Positions 53,302 through 62,829 of a stretch of 64,000 nucleotides of DNA are shown in pieces; the first letter of the stretch is position 1, and every line of letters starts with the position of its first letter. Both the position numbers and the translations under genes were made by a program. The notes below the pieces were generated by a model. That model made no database searches. It saw only the letters and a program-made list of their open reading frames with translations, and was not told where the DNA came from. The DNA comes from Bifidobacterium reuteri DSM 23975. Its GTDB lineage: Bacteria > Actinomycetota > Actinomycetes > Actinomycetales > Bifidobacteriaceae. The stretch lies in contig NZ_JGZK01000001.1 in NCBI RefSeq assembly GCF_000741695.1, positions 62,001-126,000 on the forward strand. Direction: 5' to 3'.

Positions 53302-54585
53302 ATGTCTGATCGCACGCCTGAACAGTCCCATCGTAGGGAATCTTCCGCATCCAAAGAGGCTAGGGAATCGGCTCTCGAAGCCGACCTGGTAGCCGCCGAA
53401 CTGGACGGTGCCGAACTGGATCTTGACGCCAAACGACTGCCGATTCTGGCTCGCGTCTATGGCGTGCTGGTGCTGCTCGACGGGCTGGCCACCCTGCCGA
53501 TTGTGGTATTCGCCACGTGGTACTCCGTGCATGAGATTATGACGGGCCATGTGCAGGTGGACGCGATGAGCCTGACGTTCGTGCTGTCCGCGCTTCACGC
53601 GGTGGTACTGATCGGCAACGCCATAGCATTGATGATTTTCGGCGTACTGCTCGTACTCAACCGCCGCCGGTACGCCGCCCGCTGGGCGTATGTGCTGATG
53701 CCGCTCACCTTGGCGGATGGCATGCTGTCCCTCGCGCTTCAGGGCTTGGGGTGGAATGTGGTGTTGCCGGCCATCCAGATGGTGATCCTTATCGTAATCT
53801 CCGTGACCGCCGATCCGGGGCTGCGCGAGGAGCGTCGGTTGCAGCGCGCGCTGAGGCGCATGGATGAGCGCGATGACTATGAATCCGCGGTCGCCGCAGG
53901 CATGCTCGGTCGCGACCAGTCCGGCAAGGGCTATATTGCGTTGGACTTCTTCAACATCTTCTGGCTGTTCACCATCGCCTCGATTGGCGGCCTCGCCATC
54001 GAGACCATCTACCATCTGGCGCTGTACCACGGGGAGCTGCAGGATCGCGCGGGGCTCTTGTGGGGCCCGTTCTCGCCGATTTACGGCTGCGGTGCGGTGC
54101 TGGTGACCGTGTGCCTGAACCGCTTGTGGAAGGCGAATCCGTTCCTGATCTTCTGCGCGTCGGCGGTGATCGGCGGTGCGTTCGAATACGCCACCAGCTG
54201 GTTCATGGAAGTGGCGTTCGGTATCACGGCCTGGGATTACACCGGACAATGGCTGTCCATCGACGGCCGCACCTCCGGCAAGTATATGTTCTTCTGGGGG
54301 CTGATCGGTGTCGTCTGGGTGCGCTGGCTGCTGCCGCGCATGCTGGCGCTCATCAATCGCATCCCTTGGAAAGTGCGGTATTCGCTGACCGCAGTGTGTG
54401 CGGTGCTGATGGTGGTGGATATCGTGTTCACGCTGATGGCTCTGGACTGCTGGTACGGGCGCATGTCCGGGAATGTGCCGGATTCGCCCGCCGCGGTATG
54501 GTTCAGCGAGCATTACGGCAACGACTACATGGCCGAACGATTCCAGACCATGCACATCGACCCGTCCAAGGCCGGCCGCATGTAG
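53302..54585 (+). CDS. Membrane protein with a C-terminal ABC_trans_CmpB-type domain
   Basis: The 427-residue protein has a charged N-terminal region of about 45 residues, four membrane helices to about residue 175, then a second membrane half starting IALDFFNIFWLFTIASIGGL. In that half ETIYHLALYHGE, LLWGPFSPIYGCGAVL and FEYATSWFMEVAFGITAWDY match the putative ABC-transporter type IV (CmpB) family. No ATPase is adjacent and the role is unknown. AGGAGGGAA precedes ATG 53302. Confidence 0.8.
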   Translation: MSDRTPEQSHRRESSASKEARESALEADLVAAELDGAELDLDAKRLPILARVYGVLVLLDGLATLPIVVFATWYSVHEIMTGHVQVDAMSLTFVLSALHAVVLIGNAIALMIFGVLLVLNRRRYAARWAYVLMPLTLADGMLSLALQGLGWNVVLPAIQMVILIVISVTADPGLREERRLQRALRRMDERDDYESAVAAGMLGRDQSGKGYIALDFFNIFWLFTIASIGGLAIETIYHLALYHGELQDRAGLLWGPFSPIYGCGAVLVTVCLNRLWKANPFLIFCASAVIGGAFEYATSWFMEVAFGITAWDYTGQWLSIDGRTSGKYMFFWGLIGVVWVRWLLPRMLALINRIPWKVRYSLTAVCAVLMVVDIVFTLMALDCWYGRMSGNVPDSPAAVWFSEHYGNDYMAERFQTMHIDPSKAGRM

Positions 54586-54856
54586 CGGGTCGCGTATCTG
54601 GATATCTGGGTATCGCTGGAGGCTGGAGCGTATGAAGACCCTCGATTGTCGCCAATATGCGGGGAGCGTAAGACGGGCCGTGCAACGTGTCGGACTGAAC
54701 GATAAACTGGCAGTGTTTGAACGAAATCCGGGCCTCTGTATCGGAGGCGTCGGCGGGCGGACGTATCCGTGATGCGCACTGATGCATCGCGGACATATTC
54801 AGCCGCCGATCATCGGGGCGCCCGCTGGCGTTCCACGGTCAAGAAAGGCAAGGCAT

Positions 54857-56314
54857 ATGGCCGAAGCTACTGCAAATATCGGTGTCATCGGACTGGCTGC
54901 GATGGGCTCTAACCTGGCTCGTAACCTGGCACATCACGGCAACACCGTGGCGCTGTTCAATCGCCACTACTCCCGTACCGAAAAGCTGATGGACGAGCAC
55001 GGCACCGAAGGCAACTTCGTGCCGGCCAAGACGCTGGAGGAGTTCGCGGCCTCGCTGAAGCGTCCGCGCACCGCCATCATCATGGTCAAGGCCGGTGCTC
55101 CGACCGACGCCGTGATCGAGCAGCTCGAGGAAGTGTTCGAGCCGGGCGACATCATCGTGGACGGCGGCAACTCTTTCTTCAAGGACACCATCAAGCGTGA
55201 GAAGGAAGTGCGCGCCAAGGGCTTCCACTTCGTGGGCTGCGGCGTATCCGGCGGTGAGGAGGGCGCGCTCAACGGCCCGTCCCTGATGCCCGGCGGCACC
55301 GCGGAATCCTGGAAGACCCTGGGCCCGATCCTCGAATCCATCGCCGCCAAGGTCAACGGTGAGCCGTGCGTGACCCACATCGGTACCGATGGCGCCGGCC
55401 ACTTCGTCAAGATGGTGCACAACGGCATCGAGTACGCCGACATGCAGGTCATCGGCGAGGCCTACGACATTCTGCGCCGCGGCTTGGGCATGGATGCCGA
55501 GGAGATCGGCGACGTGTTCGAGGAGTGGAACAAGGGCGATCTGGACTCCTACCTCATCGAGATCACCGCCGAGATCCTGCACCACAAGGATGCCGAGACC
55601 GGCAAGCCGTTCGTGGACGTGGTCGTGGATCACGCCGGCATGAAGGGCACCGGCACCTGGACAGTGCAGACCGGTCTGGAGTTCGGCTCTCCGGTGGCTG
55701 CGATCGGCGAAGCGGTGTTCGCCCGCGCGCTGTCGAGCCACGGCGAGCTGCGTGAGGCCGCCCAGCGCGAGGGCCTGGCCGGTCCGAACAAGACCATCGA
55801 TCTGGCTGGCGAGGACCGTGCGGCGTTCGTCGAGGACGTGCGCAAGGCGCTGTTCGCCTCCAAGGTGGTGGCCTACGCGCAGGGCCTCAACGAGATTCAG
55901 GATGGTGCCAAGGAGTACGGCTGGGATATCAACCTGTCCGAAGTGGCCCGCATCTGGCGTGGTGGCTGCATCATCCGCGCCCAGTTCCTGCTCGACCGCA
56001 TCACTGAGGCGTTCAAGGGCGATAACCCGCCGGCCTCTCTGCTGTTCGATCCGTACTTCGAGAAGATCATCGGCGAATCCCAGGATGCATGGCGTCGCGT
56101 GATTGTTCGCGCTATCGAGGCGGGCATTCCGACCCCGGTGTTCTCCAGCTCCCTGGCCTACTACGACGGTCTGCGCTCCAAGCGCCTGCCCACCGCCCTG
56201 ACCCAGTCCCAGCGCGACCTCTTCGGCGCCCACACCTACGGCCGCGTCGACAAGCCCGGCGTTTTCCACACGCTCTGGGCCGAGCCGGGCAAGCCTGAAG
56301 AGCAGCAGAGCTGA
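54857..56314 (+). CDS. gnd: 6-phosphogluconate dehydrogenase, decarboxylating
   Basis: The 485-residue enzyme converts 6-phosphogluconate and NADP+ to ribulose 5-phosphate, CO2 and NADPH. The N-terminal nucleotide fold has GVIGLAAMGSNLARNLA, followed by LFNRHYSRT. The substrate region carries FVGCGVSGGEEGA and GHFVKMVHNGIEYADMQ, with the catalytic lysine and HNG. The all-helical C-terminal domain is complete (RIWRGGCIIRAQFL, AHTYGRVDKPG). GAAAGGCAAGG upstream supports ATG 54857. pgl and opcA lie at 63-64 kb, completing part of the oxidative pentose-phosphate branch. Confidence 0.97.
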   Translation: MAEATANIGVIGLAAMGSNLARNLAHHGNTVALFNRHYSRTEKLMDEHGTEGNFVPAKTLEEFAASLKRPRTAIIMVKAGAPTDAVIEQLEEVFEPGDIIVDGGNSFFKDTIKREKEVRAKGFHFVGCGVSGGEEGALNGPSLMPGGTAESWKTLGPILESIAAKVNGEPCVTHIGTDGAGHFVKMVHNGIEYADMQVIGEAYDILRRGLGMDAEEIGDVFEEWNKGDLDSYLIEITAEILHHKDAETGKPFVDVVVDHAGMKGTGTWTVQTGLEFGSPVAAIGEAVFARALSSHGELREAAQREGLAGPNKTIDLAGEDRAAFVEDVRKALFASKVVAYAQGLNEIQDGAKEYGWDINLSEVARIWRGGCIIRAQFLLDRITEAFKGDNPPASLLFDPYFEKIIGESQDAWRRVIVRAIEAGIPTPVFSSSLAYYDGLRSKRLPTALTQSQRDLFGAHTYGRVDKPGVFHTLWAEPGKPEEQQS

Positions 56315-56503
56315 TCTTCAGGCTTGAGGAGAGCCCTGTGGGCTCTCCGGCCGGCTCGGTGGTTGGCGGCTATGCCGTCAAACCCAGTATTGAGTCTCGC
56401 TCGTAGAGCGAGTCCGTAATTGCTGTTCGAAGAAGGCCAGGAAGCCGGGGCCGTCCAGCCTTCTTCGGTGCGAGGCGGTTTACCGCCGAGCAAGATGGAA
56501 CTT

Positions 56504-56567
56504 GGAGCCTGAAGAGCAGCGGAGCTGATCGTCCGGCTTGAGGACAGTCCGGTGGGCTCTCCGGCCG
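56504..56567 (+). repeat. Duplicate of the gnd 3' end
   Basis: GCCTGAAGAGCAGCGGAGCT and the following 45 nt repeat the last codons of gnd and its trailing hairpin (56293-56356) with a few changes, 214 nt downstream. GCCTTCTTCG with GCCGCCGAG-type sequence is likewise repeated at 56458 and 56729. Confidence 0.75.
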
Positions 56568-56623
56568 GTAGTCAAACGGAGCGAATCTAATACCTGTGAC
56601 GGAAGTTCGTTGGCTGTGTTTTC

Positions 56624-56672
56624 GGCTCCCCTTGTCAGGGGAGCTGGCCCGCGAAGCGGGACTGAGGGGTAG
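56624..56672 (+). repeat. REP-like palindromic element
   Basis: GGCTCCCCTTGTCAGGGGAGC is followed by CCCGCGAAGCGGG and the trailer ACTGAGGGGTAG, very similar to the copy after gltX. Confidence 0.85.
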
Positions 56673-56774
56673 TTATAACGCCAACAAATCTCCGATGCAA
56701 GATGTTAGGGACTTTATGGGCTCCCGGCCTTCTTCGTGCTGGGTGGTTTGCCGCCGAGCCAGCTGAGTCTTGCT

Positions 56775-57655
56775 GTGAACGGGTCGAAACATAAGCTTTT
56801 GTTGATTGGGGTTTATGTTTCGACCCGTTTTGGGTATCTGATTCGGGTCGAAACATAATGTGTTGGCGTAGATGACTTATGTTTCGACCCGTTTCGTTGT
56901 CCCGGAATCGTGGAGTGGCCCGAATCGTGCTACAGGGACACGAGAGCTTGTCCCTGAAACCAAAAACCGTCTGAATCCTGCTACAGGGACACGAAAGCCT
57001 GTCCCGGAGGCCAAGAAACCGTCCGAATCGTGCTACGGGGACACGAAAGCCTGTCCCGGAGGCCAAGAAACCGTCCGAATCGTGCTACAGGGACGTGAAA
57101 ATCTGTCCCTGAATCCGTAATGCGCTGTTTTTCGCTTACAGGGACAAGCTCCGTATAGGGGATTTGGTGCTGTGCGTGGGCTGGTTGCGAAAAATGGCGG
57201 AATTTCGCGGTTTTGTGCAATCTTGGATTTGTCCCGGTAGTGGTGTCGATCGTTTGACGGGTGTTCCGGGACAACAGTCCTGTCCCGGAATCGCGGAACT
57301 GGCCGAATCGCGCTACAGGGACACGAAAACTTGTCTCTGAAACCAAGAAATCATCTGAATCGCGCTACCGGGACAGAAAAACTTGTCTCGGTAGCGGTTT
57401 CGATCGTTTGACGGGTGTTCCGGGACAACAGTCCTGTCCCGGAATCGCAAAACTGGCCGAATCCCGCTACAGGGACACGAAAACCTGTCTCTGAAACCAA
57501 GAAACCGTCTGAATCGCGCTACCGGGACAGAAAAACTTGTCTCGGTAGCGGTGTTGATCGTCCGACGGGTGTTCCGGGACAACAATCCTGTCCCGGAATC
57601 GCAAAACTGGCCGAAATGAGCTACCGGGACACGAAGAACTGTTCCGGATAGGAGC
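56775..57655. repeat. Arrays B and C, left copy
   Basis: Family B: GGGTCGAAACATAA and its inverse TTATGTTTCGACCC alternate twice from 56781 (step 64). Family C: CAGGGACA or CCGGGACA followed by 8 nt and TGTCCCTG/TGTCCCGG, then 28 nt, with boxes at 56933, 56984, 57036, 57088 and 57139 (steps 51-52) and onward to about 57640. The same order recurs at 61374-62155. Confidence 0.88.
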
Positions 57656-57703
57656 CGGCCGATACTGCGCACAACGCACGCCAAGCGTGCCAGTCTCCCA
57701 CAA

Positions 57704-58579
57704 TCACTCCAAATGACTGCTGCGGTAATGCAATGGCGAATCCCCGTATCTGCGTTGGAACGCATGGGAGAAACTGCGCACGCTGGGAAACCCTGCATCC
57801 CGGGCGATGGAAGACAGGCTGCGCACGTTCTGATACATCAGTTGCTGGTATGCATCTTCAAGTCGCAAACCGGTCAGGTACTCCTTGAAGCTAATGCCGG
57901 TGCCGTCTTTGAACAAACGGCAGAAATGCTCCCGGCTGTACCCGAAATGCTGAGCCAGATCGTCTGCGGTGATGTATTCGGTGTGGTGTGATTCCAGATA
58001 CCCGATTATTGGTTGGATTACATTCCGTCCGTTTCTGGTGATCGGCTGTTTTCGTGGTCCGACCACGAATCGCCGGTAAGTCATATACAGCATCTCATAC
58101 AGCAGCGCATTGATATGCATCGGGGTTTCCGGTCCGAGCCGATTCGTCGCATCCAGCATCTCTGCGCACAATTCCGCCATCTGCTTTCGGTCCTCATCGG
58201 TCGCACTTGGCGCATCAGGACTTAGCAGAAAGCGTTCGGCGAATTCGTAGACCTGTTTCACACGCTCGCCATCGTAGCTGACGGAGAGAATCAGCGGTGG
58301 TTTGCCATTCCTGTTTTCCGTGACAAAACTATGCACGGCATAGGGGCTGCTGATGCACAACTTGCCTGGAAACAATGGCTCCACACGTTCATCCACGGTC
58401 ACTGTTCCGGACCCCTCGACGACGTAGTTGATCTCCAAGCCGGAATGCCAATGAGCCGGAACAATCTCACGCTCATGATGCACCAGAATCAGCGCGATGT
58501 ATTTGGAAGAGTACATGGCCTGCTCGCAGAAATCCTTATCCAGCGTAGGGCCGTACACATTGTAGAACTCGTTGGCCAT
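57704..58579 (-). CDS. AraC-family transcriptional regulator
   Basis: The 291-residue protein has an N-terminal cupin-like sensor (HWHSGLEINYVVEGSGTV, FPGKLCISSPYAVHSF) and a C-terminal double helix-turn-helix (YITADDLAQHFGYSREHFCRL and LSSIARDAGFPSVRSFSHAF). Sugar-sensing AraC regulators have this design. It is divergent from the sugar-porter-type MFS gene at 58800 and probably controls it. GGAAGGAAG precedes its ATG. Three 11-bp tandem repeats lie in the shared promoter region. Confidence 0.9.
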   Translation of the reverse strand: MANEFYNVYGPTLDKDFCEQAMYSSKYIALILVHHEREIVPAHWHSGLEINYVVEGSGTVTVDERVEPLFPGKLCISSPYAVHSFVTENRNGKPPLILSVSYDGERVKQVYEFAERFLLSPDAPSATDEDRKQMAELCAEMLDATNRLGPETPMHINALLYEMLYMTYRRFVVGPRKQPITRNGRNVIQPIIGYLESHHTEYITADDLAQHFGYSREHFCRLFKDGTGISFKEYLTGLRLEDAYQQLMYQNVRSLSSIARDAGFPSVRSFSHAFQRRYGDSPLHYRSSHLE

Positions 58580-58598
58580 GGTTCTTCCTTCCGTGCGC

Positions 58599-58631
58599 CT
58601 ATGCAGGGTCTATGCAGGGTCTATGCAGAGT
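58599..58631. repeat. 11-bp tandem repeat between AraC and MFS genes
   Basis: CTATGCAGGGT at 58599-58609 and 58610-58620, then CTATGCAGAGT at 58621-58631. The unit is about one helical turn and the tract lies 19 nt upstream of the AraC start. It may be an AraC binding array. Confidence 0.7.
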
Positions 58632-58799
58632 CTCGTCTCCGGATTCCTATGGTGTCACATTCAGCAAGCCGGCCGATCCGCGATTATCCAACTTCATCAC
58701 AGAACGCTGGTGACGACGTCACAAAACAGCATACTCAGCCTATCCCGCCCATTTATCGTGGAAAACGACGACGACGTCAGCCAAGAGAAAGGAAAAGCA

Positions 58800-60245
58800 A
58801 TGTCGCAAGCAACACCATCCGCTGCGCAAGCAACGGAGCAGACGCTCGATCCAGCGGCCAAACGGCGCATCATCATCGTATGCCTATGTGCTGCGGTGGG
58901 AGGATTCCTGTTCGGATACGATACCTCCGTCATCAACGGCGCGGTCGATTCCATCGCCGGAACCACATCCGGTTTCGGTCTGAGCAGCGGTATGAGCGGT
59001 TTTTCCGTCTCGTGCGCTCTGCTTGGATGTGTAATCGGCGCTTGGTTCACCAGCCAGATCGCCGATCGTCTCGGCCGCGTGCCCACGATTCTCATCGCCG
59101 CGATTCTGTTCATCGTCAGCTCGATCTTCTCGGCCATCGCACCTGGCATCTGGGTGTTCATCATCTTCCGTTTCATCGGCGGTCTGGGCGTCGGTCTCGC
59201 CTCTGTAATCGGACCGGCCTATATCGCGGAGATTGCACCTTCGCAGATGCGCGGCTTCCTCGGCAGTTTCCAGCAGCTGGCCATCGCACTCGGCATCCTC
59301 GCCTCGGTCATTGTCAACGCTGTATTCGCCGGCGCATCCGGCGGCGCTGACGAAACGTTCTGGTTCGGTATGAGCACATGGCGGTGGATGCTGTTGTCCA
59401 TGCTGCTGCCGGCTGTCATCATGCTCATCGTGTCGTTCAAGCTGCCGGAATCGCCACGATTCCTGGTGATGAAGGGCAAGGACGACAAGGCCGCTGAAAT
59501 CCTCGAGCATATCGTTGGTGAAGCCGATCCGCGCGCCAAGGTCGCCGAGATCCGTCGCACGGTGCAGAGCGAGCACATCGCCCGCCTCTCCGACCTCAAG
59601 GGCCGTACCTTCGGTCTGAAAAAGGTCGTCTGGATTGCGATGGGCATCGCGATTCTACAGCAGTTGTGCGGCGTGAACATCATCCTGTACTACGATTCCA
59701 GCCTGTGGAAGTCTGTCGGCTTCAGTGAGCAGGCCGCATTGAACATCAGCGTGTACCGCACCATCGCCGCCGTGGTGGTCACCGTCATTTCCATGTTCAT
59801 CGTCGATAAGATCGGTCGTCGCAACCTGCTCAAGTGGGGCTCCATCGGCATGACTGTCTTTCTGGCCGTCGCCAGTCTTGGCTTCTATCAGGCCACCGTC
59901 ACCGATGCGGGCATCTCCCTGCCGGGCGCTTGGGGCCCGATTACGCTGACCGCCGTCTATGCCTTCTACCTGACGTTCTGCCTGACGTGGGGCCCTGCCA
60001 TGTGGGTGGTCATCGGCGAGATCTTCCCGAACGACATCCGCGCGCTTGGTGTGGCGGTCGCCACTGCCGTCAACTGGATCGGCAACTTCCTGGTCTCCAA
60101 TACTTTCCCGTCTCTTAAGGGTATGGTCGGTATCGGCAATATCTATGCGATCTACGCGGTGTTCGCTTTGCTCGGATTGATCTTCGTGGTCAAGGCTCTG
60201 CCGGAGACCGCCGGCGTGAAGCTAGAAGATATGAAGGCGGAATGA
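58800..60245 (+). CDS. Sugar porter-type MFS transporter
   Basis: The 481-residue protein has twelve helices and the sugar-porter signatures: GGFLFGYDTSVINGAV in helix 1, ADRLGRVPT, RFIGGLGVGLASVIGP with YIAEIAPSQMRG, PESPRFLVMKG in the central loop, QQLCGVNIILYY in helix 7, DKIGRRNLL, and LPETAG at the end. It would import a sugar by proton symport; the specific sugar cannot be read. AAAGGAAAAGCA precedes ATG 58800. It overlaps the esterase gene by four bases. Confidence 0.93.
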   Translation: MSQATPSAAQATEQTLDPAAKRRIIIVCLCAAVGGFLFGYDTSVINGAVDSIAGTTSGFGLSSGMSGFSVSCALLGCVIGAWFTSQIADRLGRVPTILIAAILFIVSSIFSAIAPGIWVFIIFRFIGGLGVGLASVIGPAYIAEIAPSQMRGFLGSFQQLAIALGILASVIVNAVFAGASGGADETFWFGMSTWRWMLLSMLLPAVIMLIVSFKLPESPRFLVMKGKDDKAAEILEHIVGEADPRAKVAEIRRTVQSEHIARLSDLKGRTFGLKKVVWIAMGIAILQQLCGVNIILYYDSSLWKSVGFSEQAALNISVYRTIAAVVVTVISMFIVDKIGRRNLLKWGSIGMTVFLAVASLGFYQATVTDAGISLPGAWGPITLTAVYAFYLTFCLTWGPAMWVVIGEIFPNDIRALGVAVATAVNWIGNFLVSNTFPSLKGMVGIGNIYAIYAVFALLGLIFVVKALPETAGVKLEDMKAE

Positions 60246-61315
60246 TTATGAGTGGCATGATTGACAAAGACATAAACCGCATACGCCAATGGACCCCAGT
60301 GGATGAGGACCTCGACGGCATCGACGCCAACGTGCGTGAGGTCGCCGTGCAGACCCGTAAGAATTTCGGGTTCGGGGTTGATTACACGCGCTGCGAGGTA
60401 TGGTCTGACCCGGAAGGCGTGGATGTGTACGCCGATGTGCCGTATCTGCCGGACGGCAATGGTTCTACCGCTCAGGGCAAGGCACATTGTCTGGATGTGT
60501 ATCTGCCACATGACGCGCGGCTTCGTGGCGGTTGTTCGCTGCCGGTGATTGTGGATATCCACGGCGGTGGATTCGTGTACGGGTACAAGGATCTGAACCG
60601 GAATTTTGGCACGAATCTCGCAGCTCAGGGATTTGTCGTATTCTCTTTGGGATACCGTCTGGCACCTACTGTCGATTTCGTCGGACAGCTTGCGGACGTA
60701 CTGCAGGGGCTGAACTGGGTGAAGAATCATCTGGCCGACTATCCTGCCGATCCGGATGCCATCTTCATCGCTGGTGATTCCGCTGGCGCGACTTTGGCCG
60801 AATACGCGATCTCTGTCTTGAAGAGCAGTGAGATGGCCAACGCCTTCGGATTCGGGGGTGGTACGGATGTGCCGGTTCCTGATATCGATCCGAAGGGCGC
60901 GGTGTTCTTCTCCGGTCTGTTCGATGTGGATGGTCTGGTGCATTACGAGGGCGACACGTCGATTCTGCCGTACCTTGATGCCATGGGTGGCACGTTCTTC
61001 GACAGTACCGTGGAACGAGTGCCTGCCGATATGCTTACCGCACGCGGGCTGGCAGCTTCAGGACTGATGCCGCCGACATTGCTGACGACCAGCTCCGATG
61101 ATTTCCTGGAGCATGAGAGCCTGTTCTTCGCCGGACATCTGCGCCGCAACGGTGTGGTGTGCGAAATCTATGATTTAGTGCCGGAGAAAGGTCTGACTCT
61201 TGGACATATCTTCCCCGTAGGCCAAACCTGGTTGCCGGAGAGCCTGTCCGTATTGCAGGAAATTAAGCGGTTCGTATACGGATTGATTCCGCCTCATTTC
61301 CATACCACGACATGA
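60242..61315 (+). CDS. Alpha/beta-hydrolase esterase (acetyl-esterase-like)
   Basis: The 357-residue hydrolase has the HSL-type oxyanion motif HGGGFVYG, the nucleophile elbow GDSAGA, and candidate acid and base in TSSDDFLEHE and LTLGHIF. No signal peptide is seen, so it acts in the cytoplasm. ATGA overlap with the transporter gene implies coupling (ATG 60248 is an alternative start). Together with the AraC regulator and transporter, it suggests import and deacylation of an esterified sugar, for example an acetylated glycoside (inference). Confidence 0.88.
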   Translation: MIMSGMIDKDINRIRQWTPVDEDLDGIDANVREVAVQTRKNFGFGVDYTRCEVWSDPEGVDVYADVPYLPDGNGSTAQGKAHCLDVYLPHDARLRGGCSLPVIVDIHGGGFVYGYKDLNRNFGTNLAAQGFVVFSLGYRLAPTVDFVGQLADVLQGLNWVKNHLADYPADPDAIFIAGDSAGATLAEYAISVLKSSEMANAFGFGGGTDVPVPDIDPKGAVFFSGLFDVDGLVHYEGDTSILPYLDAMGGTFFDSTVERVPADMLTARGLAASGLMPPTLLTTSSDDFLEHESLFFAGHLRRNGVVCEIYDLVPEKGLTLGHIFPVGQTWLPESLSVLQEIKRFVYGLIPPHFHTTT

Positions 61316-61373
61316 TTCGCTAAGGTTTGACCGAGCTAGTGCGGTACCGCATCGAGACGATGCTGAGTCCCGC

Positions 61374-62155
61374 TGTAAACGGGTCGAAACATAAGCTTTC
61401 GTTGATTGGGGTTTATGTTTCGACCCGTTTTGGGTATCTGATTCGGGTCGAAACATAATGTGCTGGCGTAGAAAACTTATGTTTCGACCCGTTACGCTGT
61501 CCCGGAATTGCGGAATGGTCCGAATCCTGCTACCGGGACATGAAAACCTGTCTCTGAAACCAAGAAATCATCTGAATCGCGCTACCGGGACAGATAATCT
61601 TGTCCCGGTAGACGAATCGATCGTTTGACAGGTGTTCCGGGACAACAGTCGTGTCCCGGAGACCAAGAAACCGGCCGAATCGCGCTACGGGGACACGAAA
61701 GCCTGTCTCTGAATCCGTAATGCGCTGTTTTTCGCTTACTGGGACAAGCTCCGTATAGGGTGCTTTAGTTGTGTGCGTGGGCTGGTTGCGAAAAATGGCG
61801 GAATTCCGCGGTTTTGTGCAATACTGGATTTGTCCCGGTAGCGGTGTTGATCGTTTGACAGGTGTTCCGGGACGACAGTCCTGTCCCGGAATCGCAAAAC
61901 CGTCCGAATCTCGCTACAGGGACACGAAAACCTGTCTCTGAAACCAAGAAATCATCTGAATCGCGCTACCGGGACAGAAAGACTTGTCTCGGTAGTGGTG
62001 CCGATCGTTTGACGGGTGTTCCGGGACAACAGTCCTGTCCCGGAATCGCGGAACTGGCCGAAATGAGCTTCCGGGACACGAAAACCTGTCCCGGTAGTCG
62101 ATATCAATCGATTGATTGCCTTTCCGCGACAGACAATGTGCCCCGGAAACTAAAG
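61374..62155. repeat. Arrays B and C, right copy
   Basis: Same order and strand as the left copy at 56775: two GGGTCGAAACATAA/TTATGTTTCGACCC hairpins, then the GGGACA/TGTCCC array. Also shared are the non-hairpin stretches TGCGCTGTTTTTCGCTTAC and GTGCGTGGGCTGGTTGCG. By eye the copies agree at about nine positions in ten where aligned. No gene is seen. Confidence 0.88.
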
Positions 62156-62166
62156 AAACACCCAAT

Positions 62167-62817
62167 TCACCGGCATGTCATGGGATGCGACGTATAGACG
62201 CTGAGCCGATTGAGGCCGCCCGCGTCGTTCGTGTCGGTAGCGTCGAAAACGGCGGTGTCGCCGGACCATTGCAATGACCAATCGGCGTCCTCGATGATGT
62301 CGTAGTCGACGTTTTCGTCGTAATACCAGCCATTGCCTGTATTGCGTAACACCCAGCTGCCTGGATCGTGTATCCAGAACGTACCGCCCGAGGAGCGCAT
62401 GCCGCTGTCATCTGTCGAAGTGATCACCATGCAGCCGTCCGGACTTGCCGGCGTCAGCATATGCCACCGCACGGCGATTCCGAACGACATCAGCAAGGTC
62501 ATTGGAATCTGCCACAGCACTACAGCAACCACCGTTACGGCAACCAATTTCCGCCAGACGCCGGCTATCGGATGCCTGCCGGCGGCGCGTAGCACTATCA
62601 GCGTGGCGATCCACCCGACAATCTCCGCCGCCAGCAGCAACAGCATCACGGTTTCATATTGGATGACGATGCCACCGTCGAACACCCCGAGGAATAGCGG
62701 CGGCAGGGTGCAGGCATGCTCCAGACACCCGAACCGCAGGTATGCGACCAGCACCGCCACATGCACGACCGTGAGCGTCGCCGTGCACGCTGGCGCAAAA
62801 CGACAGGCATATTTCAT
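62167..62817 (-). CDS. Small membrane protein of unknown function
   Basis: The 216-residue protein has about three membrane helices in its first 130 residues (ATLTVVHVAVLVAYL, ETVMLLLLAAEIVGWIATL, VAVTVVAVVLWQIPMTLLM). A soluble extracytoplasmic tail of about 85 residues follows, rich in Asp/Thr/Trp (GGTFWIHDPGSWVL, GWYYDENVDYD). The tail looks beta-rich. I do not recognise the family. A perfect 15-bp inverted repeat lies just upstream of its start. Confidence 0.65.
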   Translation of the reverse strand: MKYACRFAPACTATLTVVHVAVLVAYLRFGCLEHACTLPPLFLGVFDGGIVIQYETVMLLLLAAEIVGWIATLIVLRAAGRHPIAGVWRKLVAVTVVAVVLWQIPMTLLMSFGIAVRWHMLTPASPDGCMVITSTDDSGMRSSGGTFWIHDPGSWVLRNTGNGWYYDENVDYDIIEDADWSLQWSGDTAVFDATDTNDAGGLNRLSVYTSHPMTCR

Positions 62818-62829
62818 TGGCGTCTCTTT

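Noticed and set aside
53077..54555. 492-codon minus-strand frame
   Set aside because: Antisense to the CmpB-type membrane protein gene; His/Gln/Arg-rich with no natural features. The plus-strand gene has a strong ribosome binding site and family motifs.
54839..56269. 476-codon minus-strand frame
   Set aside because: Antisense shadow of gnd.
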